Made by a program: the position numbers and the translations under genes | Shown: in pieces, positions 1 to 5,810 of the stretch | Numbering within the stretch: position 1 is the first letter of the stretch | Layout: each line of letters begins with the position of its first letter | The notes under the pieces: generated by a model | The model's input: the letters and a program-made list of their open reading frames with translations, nothing else | Database searches by the model: none | What the model was told of the DNA's origin: nothing | DNA from: Candidatus Aegiribacteria sp. | GTDB taxonomy: Bacteria; Fermentibacterota; Fermentibacteria; Fermentibacterales; JCC-6 | Length of the DNA stretch: 6,043 nucleotides | Assembly: GCA_030642525.1 (NCBI GenBank) | Contig: DAOWNO010000143.1 | Span: 1 to 6,043 of the forward strand | Direction: 5' to 3'

Positions 1-265
1 GCTCAAGATACTTTTTTTCAAGAAGAAATTTTCTGAGCTGGCTGACTGTGTGTTCGGATTTCGCCAGGTATCTCTCGGTGTCTTTTCTGGCTGCCGGAGC
101 CTGTTTGCTTACAGCTGCTTCCTCAACGATGTCAGCATCAATTTTCACATCAGGTTCAAGCCCGAGCTGCACGATCTGATCCTGTGGAAGCAGCCATGAT
201 CTTCCGCCTGCAGTGACAAGGAGCCATCCCTTCCTGATCTGTCTGATTTCCTCTATGAGAGCCAG
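1..265 (-). CDS. recX: RecX family regulatory protein, N-terminal part (gene runs off the left edge)
   Basis: RecX binds RecA filaments and modulates (usually inhibits) RecA activity. I translated this by hand; 88 codons are visible with no stop, and the C-terminal part lies outside the window. Residues about 5-45 resemble the N-terminal region of Bacillus-type RecX: I-x2-I, then a short strand-rich stretch containing GRSWLLPQDQIVQLGL, then a D-I-V-E helix. Residues about 62-88 (ERYLAKSEHTVSQLRKFLLE, then KKYLE) match the first RecX three-helix repeat, in which a YL-x-x-(R/S)-x-(R/H)-(T/S)-x-x-(E/Q)-L-(R/K)-x-x-L pattern is typical. Position directly after recA also fits. The start is unusual. 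No ATG, GTG or TTG occurs in frame before codon 32 (GTG at 172-170). A CTG at 265-263 sits 6 bases after an AAGGAG in the recA 3' end. I chose CTG because family-like sequence begins upstream of the GTG. Confident in the family, less so in the start. Confidence 0.8.
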   Translation of the reverse strand, partial: MALIEEIRQIRKGWLLVTAGGRSWLLPQDQIVQLGLEPDVKIDADIVEEAAVSKQAPAARKDTERYLAKSEHTVSQLRKFLLEKKYLE

Positions 266-268
266 CTT

Positions 269-1312
269 CTACTCCTTCTTCTCCCCGGTTTCCTCCTGAT
301 CTGCCTGTCCGGGTATTTCAAGTTTCTCCCTGATCTTCATTTCCAGGGAATCGGCAATATCCGGGTTTTCCTGAAGGAAGGTCCTGCTGTTCTCGCGCCC
401 CTGTCCGAGTTGAATGTCCTCCATCGAATACCACGTTCCTCTGCGCGTTATCAGACCGATATCCATCCCAATGTCAATGAGTTCACCATGTCTGGATATT
501 CCGAAACCGTGGAGAATATCACATTCGATATTCCGGAAAGGAGGAGCCAGTTTATTCTTAACAACTTTTATCCTTGTGCGGCTCCCTACAACTTCATCAC
601 CCTGCTTTATGGACGCAATTCTTCTTACATCCAGACGTACGCTGCTGTAAAATTTCAGTGCCCTGCCGCCGGTTGTAGTTTCCGGGTTTCCGAACATAAC
701 TCCAATCTTCATCCTGATCTGGTTTATGAACACCACAGAACAATTCGAGTGAGACACCGCACCGGTCAGTTTTCGGAGAGCCTGCGACATCAGCCGGGCC
801 TGAAGACCTACATGGCTGTCACCCATCTCCCCTTCAATTTCAGCTCTGGGCACCAGCGCCGCGACAGAATCAATCACTATGACATCAACCGCGTTACTTC
901 TGACAAGCATTTCTGTTATTTCCAGCGCCTGCTCGCCGTTTGAGGGCTGAGAAACCAGAAGATCATCTATTTTAACGCCCAGTCTTTTGGCATAGATAGG
1001 ATCAAGAGCATGCTCAGCATCGATAAATGCAGCCTCGCCGCCTTTTTTCTGAGCACAGGCAATGATATGAAGGGCAAGAGTTGTTTTACCTGAAGCTTCA
1101 GCCCCATATATTTCCGTAACCCTTCCCCTGGGTATACCTCCTATTCCCAACGCGGCATCAAGAGCAATTGAACCTGTTGAAATTATATCAACTTTCATAT
1201 GAGAGCGTTCACCCAGGCGCATGACCGCGCCCTGTCCAAATTGTTTCTGGATCTGGAGAAAAGCCGCTTTAAGGGCTTTTTCCTTCTCGGCAGATTTACG
1301 TTTATCAGTCAT
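269..1312 (-). CDS. recA: RecA recombinase
   Basis: ATP-dependent strand-exchange protein that forms filaments on single-stranded DNA, drives homologous recombination and repair, and normally triggers LexA self-cleavage. The 347 residues are close to the usual length (about 350). Visible features are the N-terminal polymerisation helix (about 9-26), Walker A GAEASGKT at 70-77, the catalytic glutamate in DAEHALD (E100), Walker B VIVIDSVAAL at 144-153, DNA-binding loop L1 around EIEGEMGDSHVG (158-169), loop L2 within 197-216 (GVMFGNPETTTGG nearly invariant), and a short acidic C-terminal tail ending GEKKE. The ATG start follows AGAAAGG with a 7-base spacer. thpR ends 4 bases upstream, so there is no room for a dedicated intergenic promoter. 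The stop is TAG, whereas the other seven complete genes here end in TGA. recX follows in the same frame. No intein or frameshift is seen. Confidence 0.98.
   Translation of the reverse strand: MTDKRKSAEKEKALKAAFLQIQKQFGQGAVMRLGERSHMKVDIISTGSIALDAALGIGGIPRGRVTEIYGAEASGKTTLALHIIACAQKKGGEAAFIDAEHALDPIYAKRLGVKIDDLLVSQPSNGEQALEITEMLVRSNAVDVIVIDSVAALVPRAEIEGEMGDSHVGLQARLMSQALRKLTGAVSHSNCSVVFINQIRMKIGVMFGNPETTTGGRALKFYSSVRLDVRRIASIKQGDEVVGSRTRIKVVKNKLAPPFRNIECDILHGFGISRHGELIDIGMDIGLITRRGTWYSMEDIQLGQGRENSRTFLQENPDIADSLEMKIREKLEIPGQADQEETGEKKE
272..277 (-). promoter_or_regulatory. Shine-Dalgarno of recX, within the last codons of recA
   Basis: AAGGAG on the minus strand, formed by the last two sense codons of recA. 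The spacer TAGAAG (6 bases, including the recA stop) leads to the CTG at 265-263. It is the main evidence for a CTG start. The alternative GTG at 172-170 has a weaker AGGA 7 bases upstream. Confidence 0.6.
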
Positions 1313-1316
1313 TGAA

Positions 1317-1856
1317 TCACCTTTCTGCTAAATGAAAATCGAATCTTTTCAATCTGCTGTACTCCGGTCCGGCCGGAGTCAGTCTGCTGTTGAATATAAC
1401 TGCTTCATGGAATCTACCATGTAATACCGGCGGTTCCGGAAGTTGCGGCGATGCGGATGACATTCTCCGTCTGGCAATCGTTATATGCGGAAGATATTTT
1501 TTGCAGTTGATCCTTCCGCGATCGTCCGGGATTTTTCCGAGTTCTTCAGCAATATGCGATATTGAGGATGGAAAACTTCCTCCAAGCCAGTATACGGATG
1601 GAAGTTGATCCTTACCACAAAAAGTTCCAAGTTTATCAAGTGTGAATTCCGTCTGCCCCATTTGTCTTGAAGACAGCAGTTTCTCAACCTCGAGCATTCT
1701 GCTTCTTTTTATGTCTCCAAAGAATCTGAGAGTCAGGTGCATGTGCTCAGGTTTGACCCATTTGAGTGATGGATGAAGATGCATCAACTGTTCCTGCCAT
1801 CCTTGAATTTCCCTGAACATATGTTCGGGCAGCTCAAGCGCTACGAATACCCTCAT
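1317..1856 (-). CDS. thpR: RNA 2',3'-cyclic phosphodiesterase (2H / LigT superfamily)
   Basis: Member of the two-histidine phosphoesterase superfamily. Characterised ThpR/LigT proteins open 2',3'-cyclic phosphates on RNA and can ligate tRNA half-molecules in vitro; the physiological role is poorly known. Both catalytic tetrapeptides are present: HLTL at residues 40-43 (context HMHLTLRFFGD) and HITI at 124-127 (context YLPHITIAR). The N-terminus MRVFVALELP matches the usual 'RlFvAl' opening. The length of 179 residues is normal. The ATG overlaps the TGA of the preceding pncC-type gene (ATGA), which indicates translational coupling, and the recA ATG lies 4 bases downstream. A position between cinA and recA is seen in other bacteria. 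The family is secure; the substrate in this organism is inferred. Confidence 0.93.
   Translation of the reverse strand: MRVFVALELPEHMFREIQGWQEQLMHLHPSLKWVKPEHMHLTLRFFGDIKRSRMLEVEKLLSSRQMGQTEFTLDKLGTFCGKDQLPSVYWLGGSFPSSISHIAEELGKIPDDRGRINCKKYLPHITIARRRMSSASPQLPEPPVLHGRFHEAVIFNSRLTPAGPEYSRLKRFDFHLAER
1320..1326 (-). promoter_or_regulatory. Shine-Dalgarno of recA, within the thpR 3' end
   Basis: AGAAAGG on the minus strand, overlapping the last codons of thpR and 7 bases before the recA ATG. It supports the chosen start and translation from a shared transcript. Confidence 0.7.
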
Positions 1857-2359
1857 TTTCCATCTTTCCGTAATCCCGAATACAGCATTCCAAGAAGATA
1901 GCTTGCCGATGCCTGTCTGACCACTTCTCTCGAATATGAATGGGAATGGGAGAAATGCTTCATCACGGCTGTGCTGAATCCATCGCTGTCGACTGCCATG
2001 CAGACAGTCCCCACCGGTTTTTCATGTGTTCCTCCTGTCGGACCGGCGATTCCGGATATGGAAACCGAGTAGTCAGTTCCGGTAAGATTTCGTACACCAC
2101 CGGCCATGGCTGCGACCACCTCATTGCTTACGGCGCCAAACTCCTGAATCATTTCTGATGGCACACCGAGCAGATCAGTCTTTATCCTGTCAGTGTAAGC
2201 AATGACACCGCCCGCGAACCACTTCGATGAACCTGGTTCGGAAGTAAGCAGCATTCCTACGAGTCCTCCGGTGCAGGATTCAGCAACTGAGAGTGTCTGT
2301 CCATTTTGCCGCAGAATAGCACCAATTTCTTTCACAAGAATTCTGTCAGATAATTCCAT
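1853..2359 (-). CDS. pncC: CinA C-terminal domain protein, probable nicotinamide-nucleotide amidohydrolase (PncC type)
   Basis: Stand-alone CinA C-terminal domain of 168 residues, the size of single-domain PncC proteins. Full-length competence/damage-inducible CinA would carry an additional N-terminal molybdopterin-binding-like domain of about 250 residues, which is absent here. Characterised members hydrolyse nicotinamide mononucleotide to nicotinate mononucleotide and ammonia, recycling pyridine nucleotides. Motifs are AESCTGG (26-32, with the conserved serine), YTDRIK with LLGV following (55-66), FGAVS (74-78) and SGIAGPTGGTHEKPVGTV (102-119). The start used is ATG at 2359, 8 bases after GGAAG; an in-frame TTG at 2374 has no separate ribosome site. 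The start overlaps pgpA by 14 bases, and the stop overlaps the thpR ATG. Placement before recA matches cinA in many genomes. Deamidase activity is inferred from the family. Confidence 0.92.
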   Translation of the reverse strand: MELSDRILVKEIGAILRQNGQTLSVAESCTGGLVGMLLTSEPGSSKWFAGGVIAYTDRIKTDLLGVPSEMIQEFGAVSNEVVAAMAGGVRNLTGTDYSVSISGIAGPTGGTHEKPVGTVCMAVDSDGFSTAVMKHFSHSHSYSREVVRQASASYLLGMLYSGLRKDGK

Positions 2360-2813
2360 AGAGTTGGCTTCCAATAAAGATGATAACTGCTGCTAATGCA
2401 CCGGCAGCAACATCATCAAGCAGTATTCCAGCCGGAGATTTCATTCTGTCAAATACCGATATCGGCCATGGCTTCAGAATATCGAATACCCGAAACAGAA
2501 TAAACGCAACTGCAATTCCTGTAATACCCCATGAGCCGGGAACCGCAAGACATGCAATCCAGCATCCGGCAAATTCATCAATCACCACCCGCGAGGGATC
2601 GTTGCCCCACAATTTCTGGCCGATTGAGCCGCCCCAGTATCCAACTGGAAGAATAACCGCAAGAATAAGTAAATGGAGAGAATTTCCTGCCGGAATCAGG
2701 AGAAACACTATCACGGATATGAGACTTCCGGCAGTTCCGGGAGCAACCGGTAAATATCCAGCTCCAAAGACCGTCGCAACAGCTGTTCCAATATACCGGA
2801 CCAGGATTTTCAC
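2346..2813 (-). CDS. pgpA: Phosphatidylglycerophosphatase A
   Basis: Integral membrane phosphatase that removes the phosphate from phosphatidylglycerophosphate to give phosphatidylglycerol. The 155 residues carry the PgpA signatures in order: GAGYLPVAPGTAGSL (17-31), NDPSRVVIDEFAG (71-83), FRVFDILKPWPI (107-118) and GILLDDVAAG (129-138). The conserved acidic residues D72, D79/E80, D111 and D133/D134 are expected to bind metal and act in catalysis. Hydrophobic segments at about 30-41, 47-60, 84-107 and 135-150 fit a small multi-spanning protein. Translation begins at a GTG whose last bases overlap the TGA of pgsA (GTGA). Only a weak, distant AAGG lies upstream, so expression probably depends on coupling to pgsA, which supplies its substrate. 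Confidence 0.96.
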   Translation of the reverse strand: MKILVRYIGTAVATVFGAGYLPVAPGTAGSLISVIVFLLIPAGNSLHLLILAVILPVGYWGGSIGQKLWGNDPSRVVIDEFAGCWIACLAVPGSWGITGIAVAFILFRVFDILKPWPISVFDRMKSPAGILLDDVAAGALAAVIIFIGSQLYGII

Positions 2814-3427
2814 AGCACCAGTCGCCTTAGAATAGACCTGTTTCGCCAGAAATAATCCACTCCGGAGATTATCGCGAGAAATACAGCGATGAGTATCAGT
2901 ATATCAGCAGATAACAGCAGCATATTTTTAATGGATGATAAGGATCCGGGATCAGTAAAGGAAAGAAATGCTCCTCTCTCAATATGTGATCCGTAATACA
3001 GAACTGAGAACAACAGATAACAGAACATGGACAACATTTGAGATAGAGTCTTGTACTTGCCCATTCGCGATGGAAGAATCAGCACTCCCGCATACGCTGC
3101 TATTGCTCTGAGACCTGTAACCAGAAGCTCACGGCCAATTATCAGGTAAAGAGCCCATGCAGGCACAAGATCAATCTGATTGAGACCGATAAGCGCAAGA
3201 GCGACCAGCAGTTTGTCTGCCAGAGGATCCAGGAATTTTCCGAGGTTCGTTATCCAGCCGTATTTCCTTGCGAGGTATCCATCGTAAAGATCGGTAAGAG
3301 AGGCAATAGTAAAAACTCCCAGAGCGGCTATTCGTGACCCTTTTCTATTATCAATAAGAAGGACCATGAATATGGGACTGAGAAGAATCCTGAGAAGTGA
3401 TATCCGGTTGGGCCAGTTCAAGTGCAA
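2810..3427 (-). CDS. pgsA: CDP-diacylglycerol--glycerol-3-phosphate 3-phosphatidyltransferase
   Basis: Membrane enzyme that transfers a phosphatidyl group from CDP-diacylglycerol to glycerol-3-phosphate, the committed step to phosphatidylglycerol and cardiolipin. The CDP-alcohol phosphotransferase motif D-x2-D-G-x2-A-R-x8-G-x3-D-x3-D is complete (D46, D49, G50, A53, R54, G63, D67, D71). The N-terminus NWPNRISLLRILLSP matches the usual 'NiPN.lTllRi...P' opening. About five or six hydrophobic segments are visible (about 9-25, 33-46, 73-90, 91-112, 132-147, 169-189). The 205 residues are slightly longer than typical, because of a polar insertion (about 148-168) before the last membrane segment. 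The start is TTG at 3427, 8 bases after GAAGG and 3 bases after the recR stop; a second in-frame TTG two codons later is an alternative. PgsA rather than phosphatidylserine synthase is favoured by the motif context and the adjacent pgpA. Confidence 0.95.
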   Translation of the reverse strand: MHLNWPNRISLLRILLSPIFMVLLIDNRKGSRIAALGVFTIASLTDLYDGYLARKYGWITNLGKFLDPLADKLLVALALIGLNQIDLVPAWALYLIIGRELLVTGLRAIAAYAGVLILPSRMGKYKTLSQMLSMFCYLLFSVLYYGSHIERGAFLSFTDPGSLSSIKNMLLLSADILILIAVFLAIISGVDYFWRNRSILRRLVL

Positions 3428-3430
3428 CTG

Positions 3431-4018
3431 TCAAACCTTCTGTCTACCCTCAAACGCCTGTATAAGCGTAAGAGAATCAGCAAATTCCACAGAAGCTCCA
3501 GGTGGAAGACCTCTGGCAAGTCGAGTAATCTGAATACCGGTTTTTTCAAGAGTCCTGGCAAGATAGGCTGATGTTGCTTCTCCGTCTGCTGTTGAGTCCA
3601 GCGCCAGAATAATCTCATCAGCTTCAGAATTCTCTATCATTTTCCTCAATTTGCTGATGCCAAGCTCATCAGGCCCCATTCCGTCAAGCGGAGCAAGGAA
3701 TCCGTGTAATACGAAATACTTGCCCCTGTAAAGTCCGGCGTCTTCAATTGTACGCATATCAGCAGGATTGTGAACAATACATATTGAATCATGACGAGAA
3801 GTGCTTGAGCAGATATCACAGACTTCATTCTCTGTGATATTTCTACAGATCTGACACTCTCCGACTTCTTCCCATGTCAGTTTCAGAATATCTGAAAGAT
3901 ACTTCGCAAATTCCTTATTATCCGCAAGATTGAAAGCAAGCCTCATCGCGGTTTTTCTGCCGATACCGGGTAATCTCTGAAGCTGCTCGGCTAGCCTGTC
4001 GAAAAGCACAGAGCTCAC
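3431..4018 (-). CDS. recR: Recombination mediator protein RecR
   Basis: Acts with RecF and RecO to load RecA onto SSB-coated single-stranded DNA during gap repair. The 195 residues are a standard length. Domains in order are a helix-hairpin-helix (about 11-30, RLPGIGRKTAMRLAF), a four-cysteine zinc finger (C55, C58, C67, C70), a Toprim domain (about 79-173, with the family stretch GLYRGKYFVLHGFLAPLDG and the ADGEATSAYLA motif) and the C-terminal Walker-B-like/helical region containing RLARGLPPGASVEFAD. The start is GTG at 4018, overlapping the ybaB TGA (GTGA), with GGAGG 6 bases upstream inside the last ybaB codons. Its position after dnaX-ybaB is widely conserved, and its functional partner recA lies further along the same gene string. 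Confidence 0.97.
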   Translation of the reverse strand: MSSVLFDRLAEQLQRLPGIGRKTAMRLAFNLADNKEFAKYLSDILKLTWEEVGECQICRNITENEVCDICSSTSRHDSICIVHNPADMRTIEDAGLYRGKYFVLHGFLAPLDGMGPDELGISKLRKMIENSEADEIILALDSTADGEATSAYLARTLEKTGIQITRLARGLPPGASVEFADSLTLIQAFEGRQKV

Positions 4019-4329
4019 ATCAATCCTCCGATTCCCGGTATTCCCAGGGTCTCCATCTTGCTTTTTGACAACTTCCGGCTCTCGGACACCGCGTTTTTTA
4101 CAGCAACAAGAATAAGATCCTCCAGCATTTCAACATCATCGGGATCAACCGCATCCTTCGATATATTGAGTTCAACGAGTTCGCCCTGTCCGGTAACTAC
4201 TGCTCTGACAAGACCATCTGCAGCAGAACCTTCTATTCTGGTATCTTCAAGCTCCTCCTGAATTTTCTGCATGCCGTTCTGCATTTTCTGAGCTTGAGCC
4301 ATCATTTTCCTGAGCTGTTTCTGATCCAT
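4015..4329 (-). CDS. ybaB: YbaB/EbfC family nucleoid-associated protein
   Basis: Small dimeric DNA-binding protein; homologues in E. coli, Haemophilus and Borrelia bind DNA as tweezer-shaped dimers and influence nucleoid organisation and gene expression. The 104 residues are the usual length (about 100-110). The N-terminal helix (MDQKQLRKMMAQAQKMQNGM) is Met/Gln/Lys-rich as in the family. The core strands include GLVRAVVTGQGELVELNIS, followed by DPDDVEMLEDLILVAVKNAV and a Gly/Met-rich end, GIPGIGGLM. The ATG at 4329 is chosen because AGGAGG lies just upstream and the family opening starts there. An in-frame TTG at 4359 overlapping the dnaX stop would add ten residues that do not look like the family. 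It lies between dnaX and recR, the classic arrangement. Confidence 0.95.
   Translation of the reverse strand: MDQKQLRKMMAQAQKMQNGMQKIQEELEDTRIEGSAADGLVRAVVTGQGELVELNISKDAVDPDDVEMLEDLILVAVKNAVSESRKLSKSKMETLGIPGIGGLM
4025..4029 (-). promoter_or_regulatory. Shine-Dalgarno of recR inside ybaB
   Basis: GGAGG on the minus strand, 6 bases before the recR GTG. It lies in the codons for the C-terminal Gly-Gly of YbaB, so recR translation is coupled to the end of ybaB. It decides for GTG at 4018. Confidence 0.7.
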
Positions 4330-4333
4330 TAAT

Positions 4334-4339
4334 CCTCCT
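4334..4339 (-). promoter_or_regulatory. Shine-Dalgarno of ybaB
   Basis: AGGAGG on the minus strand, 4 bases before the ATG at 4329, in the 26-base gap after dnaX. It sets the start at the ATG rather than the upstream TTG. Confidence 0.65.
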
Positions 4340-4355
4340 GTATTCTCCGGACTGA

Positions 4356-5786
4356 TCAAACGGCGTCAAACAGGCCTAAGATCTTCCGGGAAGTCTCCTT
4401 CTCCTTCTCTTTATCGATACTGTTCTCCGGAGTAACATCTTCTTCTTCGCATTCGACTTCGCCTGGATCCTGCGAGTCCTTCATAATTACTTCTGAATCC
4501 TCTTCAGCTGATTCTGCTTTACTTATCTGTTCAATGTTTTTATTCCGCTCATTATCAGGGATTCCTGTTTCACCTACAGGTTCCGTTTCTTCTGCACACG
4601 TGCCTTCCGAAGTAACAGATTCACCTGATGAAGGGTCAACCTCTGCTTCATTCCGTGCGATTGCAACAGCTACAGGAGGCAGATCGCTAATTGGAAATAC
4701 ACAGGATAGTTTGGAGGCTGTCATTACCGCAGTCTCAAGAACAACTCTGGGAAGGTTACTCCGTTTGACCTGCATCGCTGCTCCGCTGATAATTCTCAGG
4801 ATGTTGAGAACTGCCACATCAGGAATATTCGGCGCTATCGATCTGAGAAGTTCAATTTCAGCATCCGGAACATCTTCCAGACTGTCTGAAGCACCGGAAA
4901 CAATCAGAAGTAAATTGCGAAGGAAGACAGTTAAAGCATCTATCAATTCATCCACACCATAACCTTTTGCAAGTGCTGCGGAAATCGAATCGATAGCTTT
5001 CGCTGTCTCTCCAGCCAGTATGTTTGATGTAATAACGGCAAGAAGGTCGGTCTCTACGATACCAAGAAGTTTCACTACGTCCTCGCCACGGATCTCGGTG
5101 CCTGAAAAACTTACAAGCTGATCAATCAATGAAAGAGCATCCCGCATACTTCCACCGCTGGATCTGCACACGAGAGCAAGTGCTGTGGAATCAAGTTTGA
5201 TTCCCTCTTTGGAGGCTTCCCTTTGAAGATACCCGGACATATCAGTTACTGAGATCCGTCTGAAATCAAATCGCTGGCATCTGCTGAGAATCGTGTCAGG
5301 TATTTTCCTCGGCTGTGTTGTTGCGAAAATAAAAACTACAGAATCGGGGGGTTCTTCCAGAATCTTCAAAAGAGCGTTGAAAGCCTCATTTGTAAGCATG
5401 TGAACCTCATCGATGATGTATATTTTGTATCTCCCTGATACTGTTGCGTATCTGGCTTTCTCGCGGAGATCTCTGATCTGATCAATACCTCTATTGCTTG
5501 CACCGTCAATTTCCAGTACATCAATGTGATTGCCATCTGCTATCTGCCTGCAGGAATCACATTTCTGGCAAGGAGTCGGAGTTGGTCCGTTTTCACAGTT
5601 CAGAGCCTTTGCAAGTATTCGGGCAGTTGTTGTCTTTCCAACTCCGCGAGGACCGGTCATCAGGTACGCATGTCCAATCCGGCCGGTTTCAATTGCATTT
5701 CTTAGTGTAACAGTAACATGATCCTGAGAAAGAACCTCTTCAAAAGATTGAGGACGCCACTTTCGCGCAAAAACCAGATAACTCAA
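4356..5786 (-). CDS. dnaX: DNA polymerase III clamp-loader subunit (gamma/tau)
   Basis: AAA+ ATPase of the clamp loader, which opens the beta clamp and places it on primed DNA. The 476 residues carry Walker A GPRGVGKT (45-52), a zinc module (C64, C73, C76, C79), Walker B/DEVH (IYIIDEVHML, about 122-131), the SRC arginine-finger motif (168-170) and sensor 2 GGSMRD (211-216). A helical oligomerisation domain III ends near residue 370. The rest is about 100 residues, strongly acidic and probably disordered, ending in ILGLFDAV. This replaces the longer tau domains that contact DnaB and the polymerase in E. coli. The start is TTG at 5786, since GGAGGT lies 4 bases upstream and the product then begins MSYLVFARKWRP as in the family; an in-frame TTG at 5798 overlaps that ribosome site. 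No A-AAA-AAG-type slippery site is seen. Confidence 0.97.
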   Translation of the reverse strand: MSYLVFARKWRPQSFEEVLSQDHVTVTLRNAIETGRIGHAYLMTGPRGVGKTTTARILAKALNCENGPTPTPCQKCDSCRQIADGNHIDVLEIDGASNRGIDQIRDLREKARYATVSGRYKIYIIDEVHMLTNEAFNALLKILEEPPDSVVFIFATTQPRKIPDTILSRCQRFDFRRISVTDMSGYLQREASKEGIKLDSTALALVCRSSGGSMRDALSLIDQLVSFSGTEIRGEDVVKLLGIVETDLLAVITSNILAGETAKAIDSISAALAKGYGVDELIDALTVFLRNLLLIVSGASDSLEDVPDAEIELLRSIAPNIPDVAVLNILRIISGAAMQVKRSNLPRVVLETAVMTASKLSCVFPISDLPPVAVAIARNEAEVDPSSGESVTSEGTCAEETEPVGETGIPDNERNKNIEQISKAESAEEDSEVIMKDSQDPGEVECEEEDVTPENSIDKEKEKETSRKILGLFDAV

Positions 5787-5790
5787 GCAA

Positions 5791-5796
5791 ACCTCC
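5791..5796 (-). promoter_or_regulatory. Shine-Dalgarno of dnaX
   Basis: GGAGGT on the minus strand, 4 bases before the TTG at 5786-5784. It lies in the short gap after the SRP RNA and rules out the upstream TTG at 5798 as the start. Confidence 0.75.
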
Positions 5797-5810
5797 AATC
5801 AGGGAATGCT

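Noticed and set aside
410..943. 177-codon open frame on the plus strand opposite recA
   Set aside because: It lies wholly antisense to an unmistakable recA and shows no recognisable protein pattern; the opening follows from recA codon use.
2380..2835. 151-codon open frame on the plus strand opposite pgpA and the pgsA end
   Set aside because: Antisense to a gene with all PgpA motifs; its translation is low-complexity (Ala/Ser/Pro/Thr/Arg) with no family resemblance.
4330..4359. TTG start for ybaB at 4359 overlapping the dnaX stop
   Set aside because: It would add ten residues unlike the family, while AGGAGG and ATG follow at the expected place.
4534..4962. 142-codon open frame on the plus strand opposite dnaX
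   Set aside because: Antisense to dnaX domain III and tail; Ser/Thr/Arg-rich with no recognisable motif.
4356..5786. Programmed -1 frameshift in dnaX making a shorter gamma form
   Set aside because: I found no A-AAA-AAG-like heptamer in the right phase; the nearest A-rich run (AAT AAA AAC in the tail) is not a valid slippery pattern.
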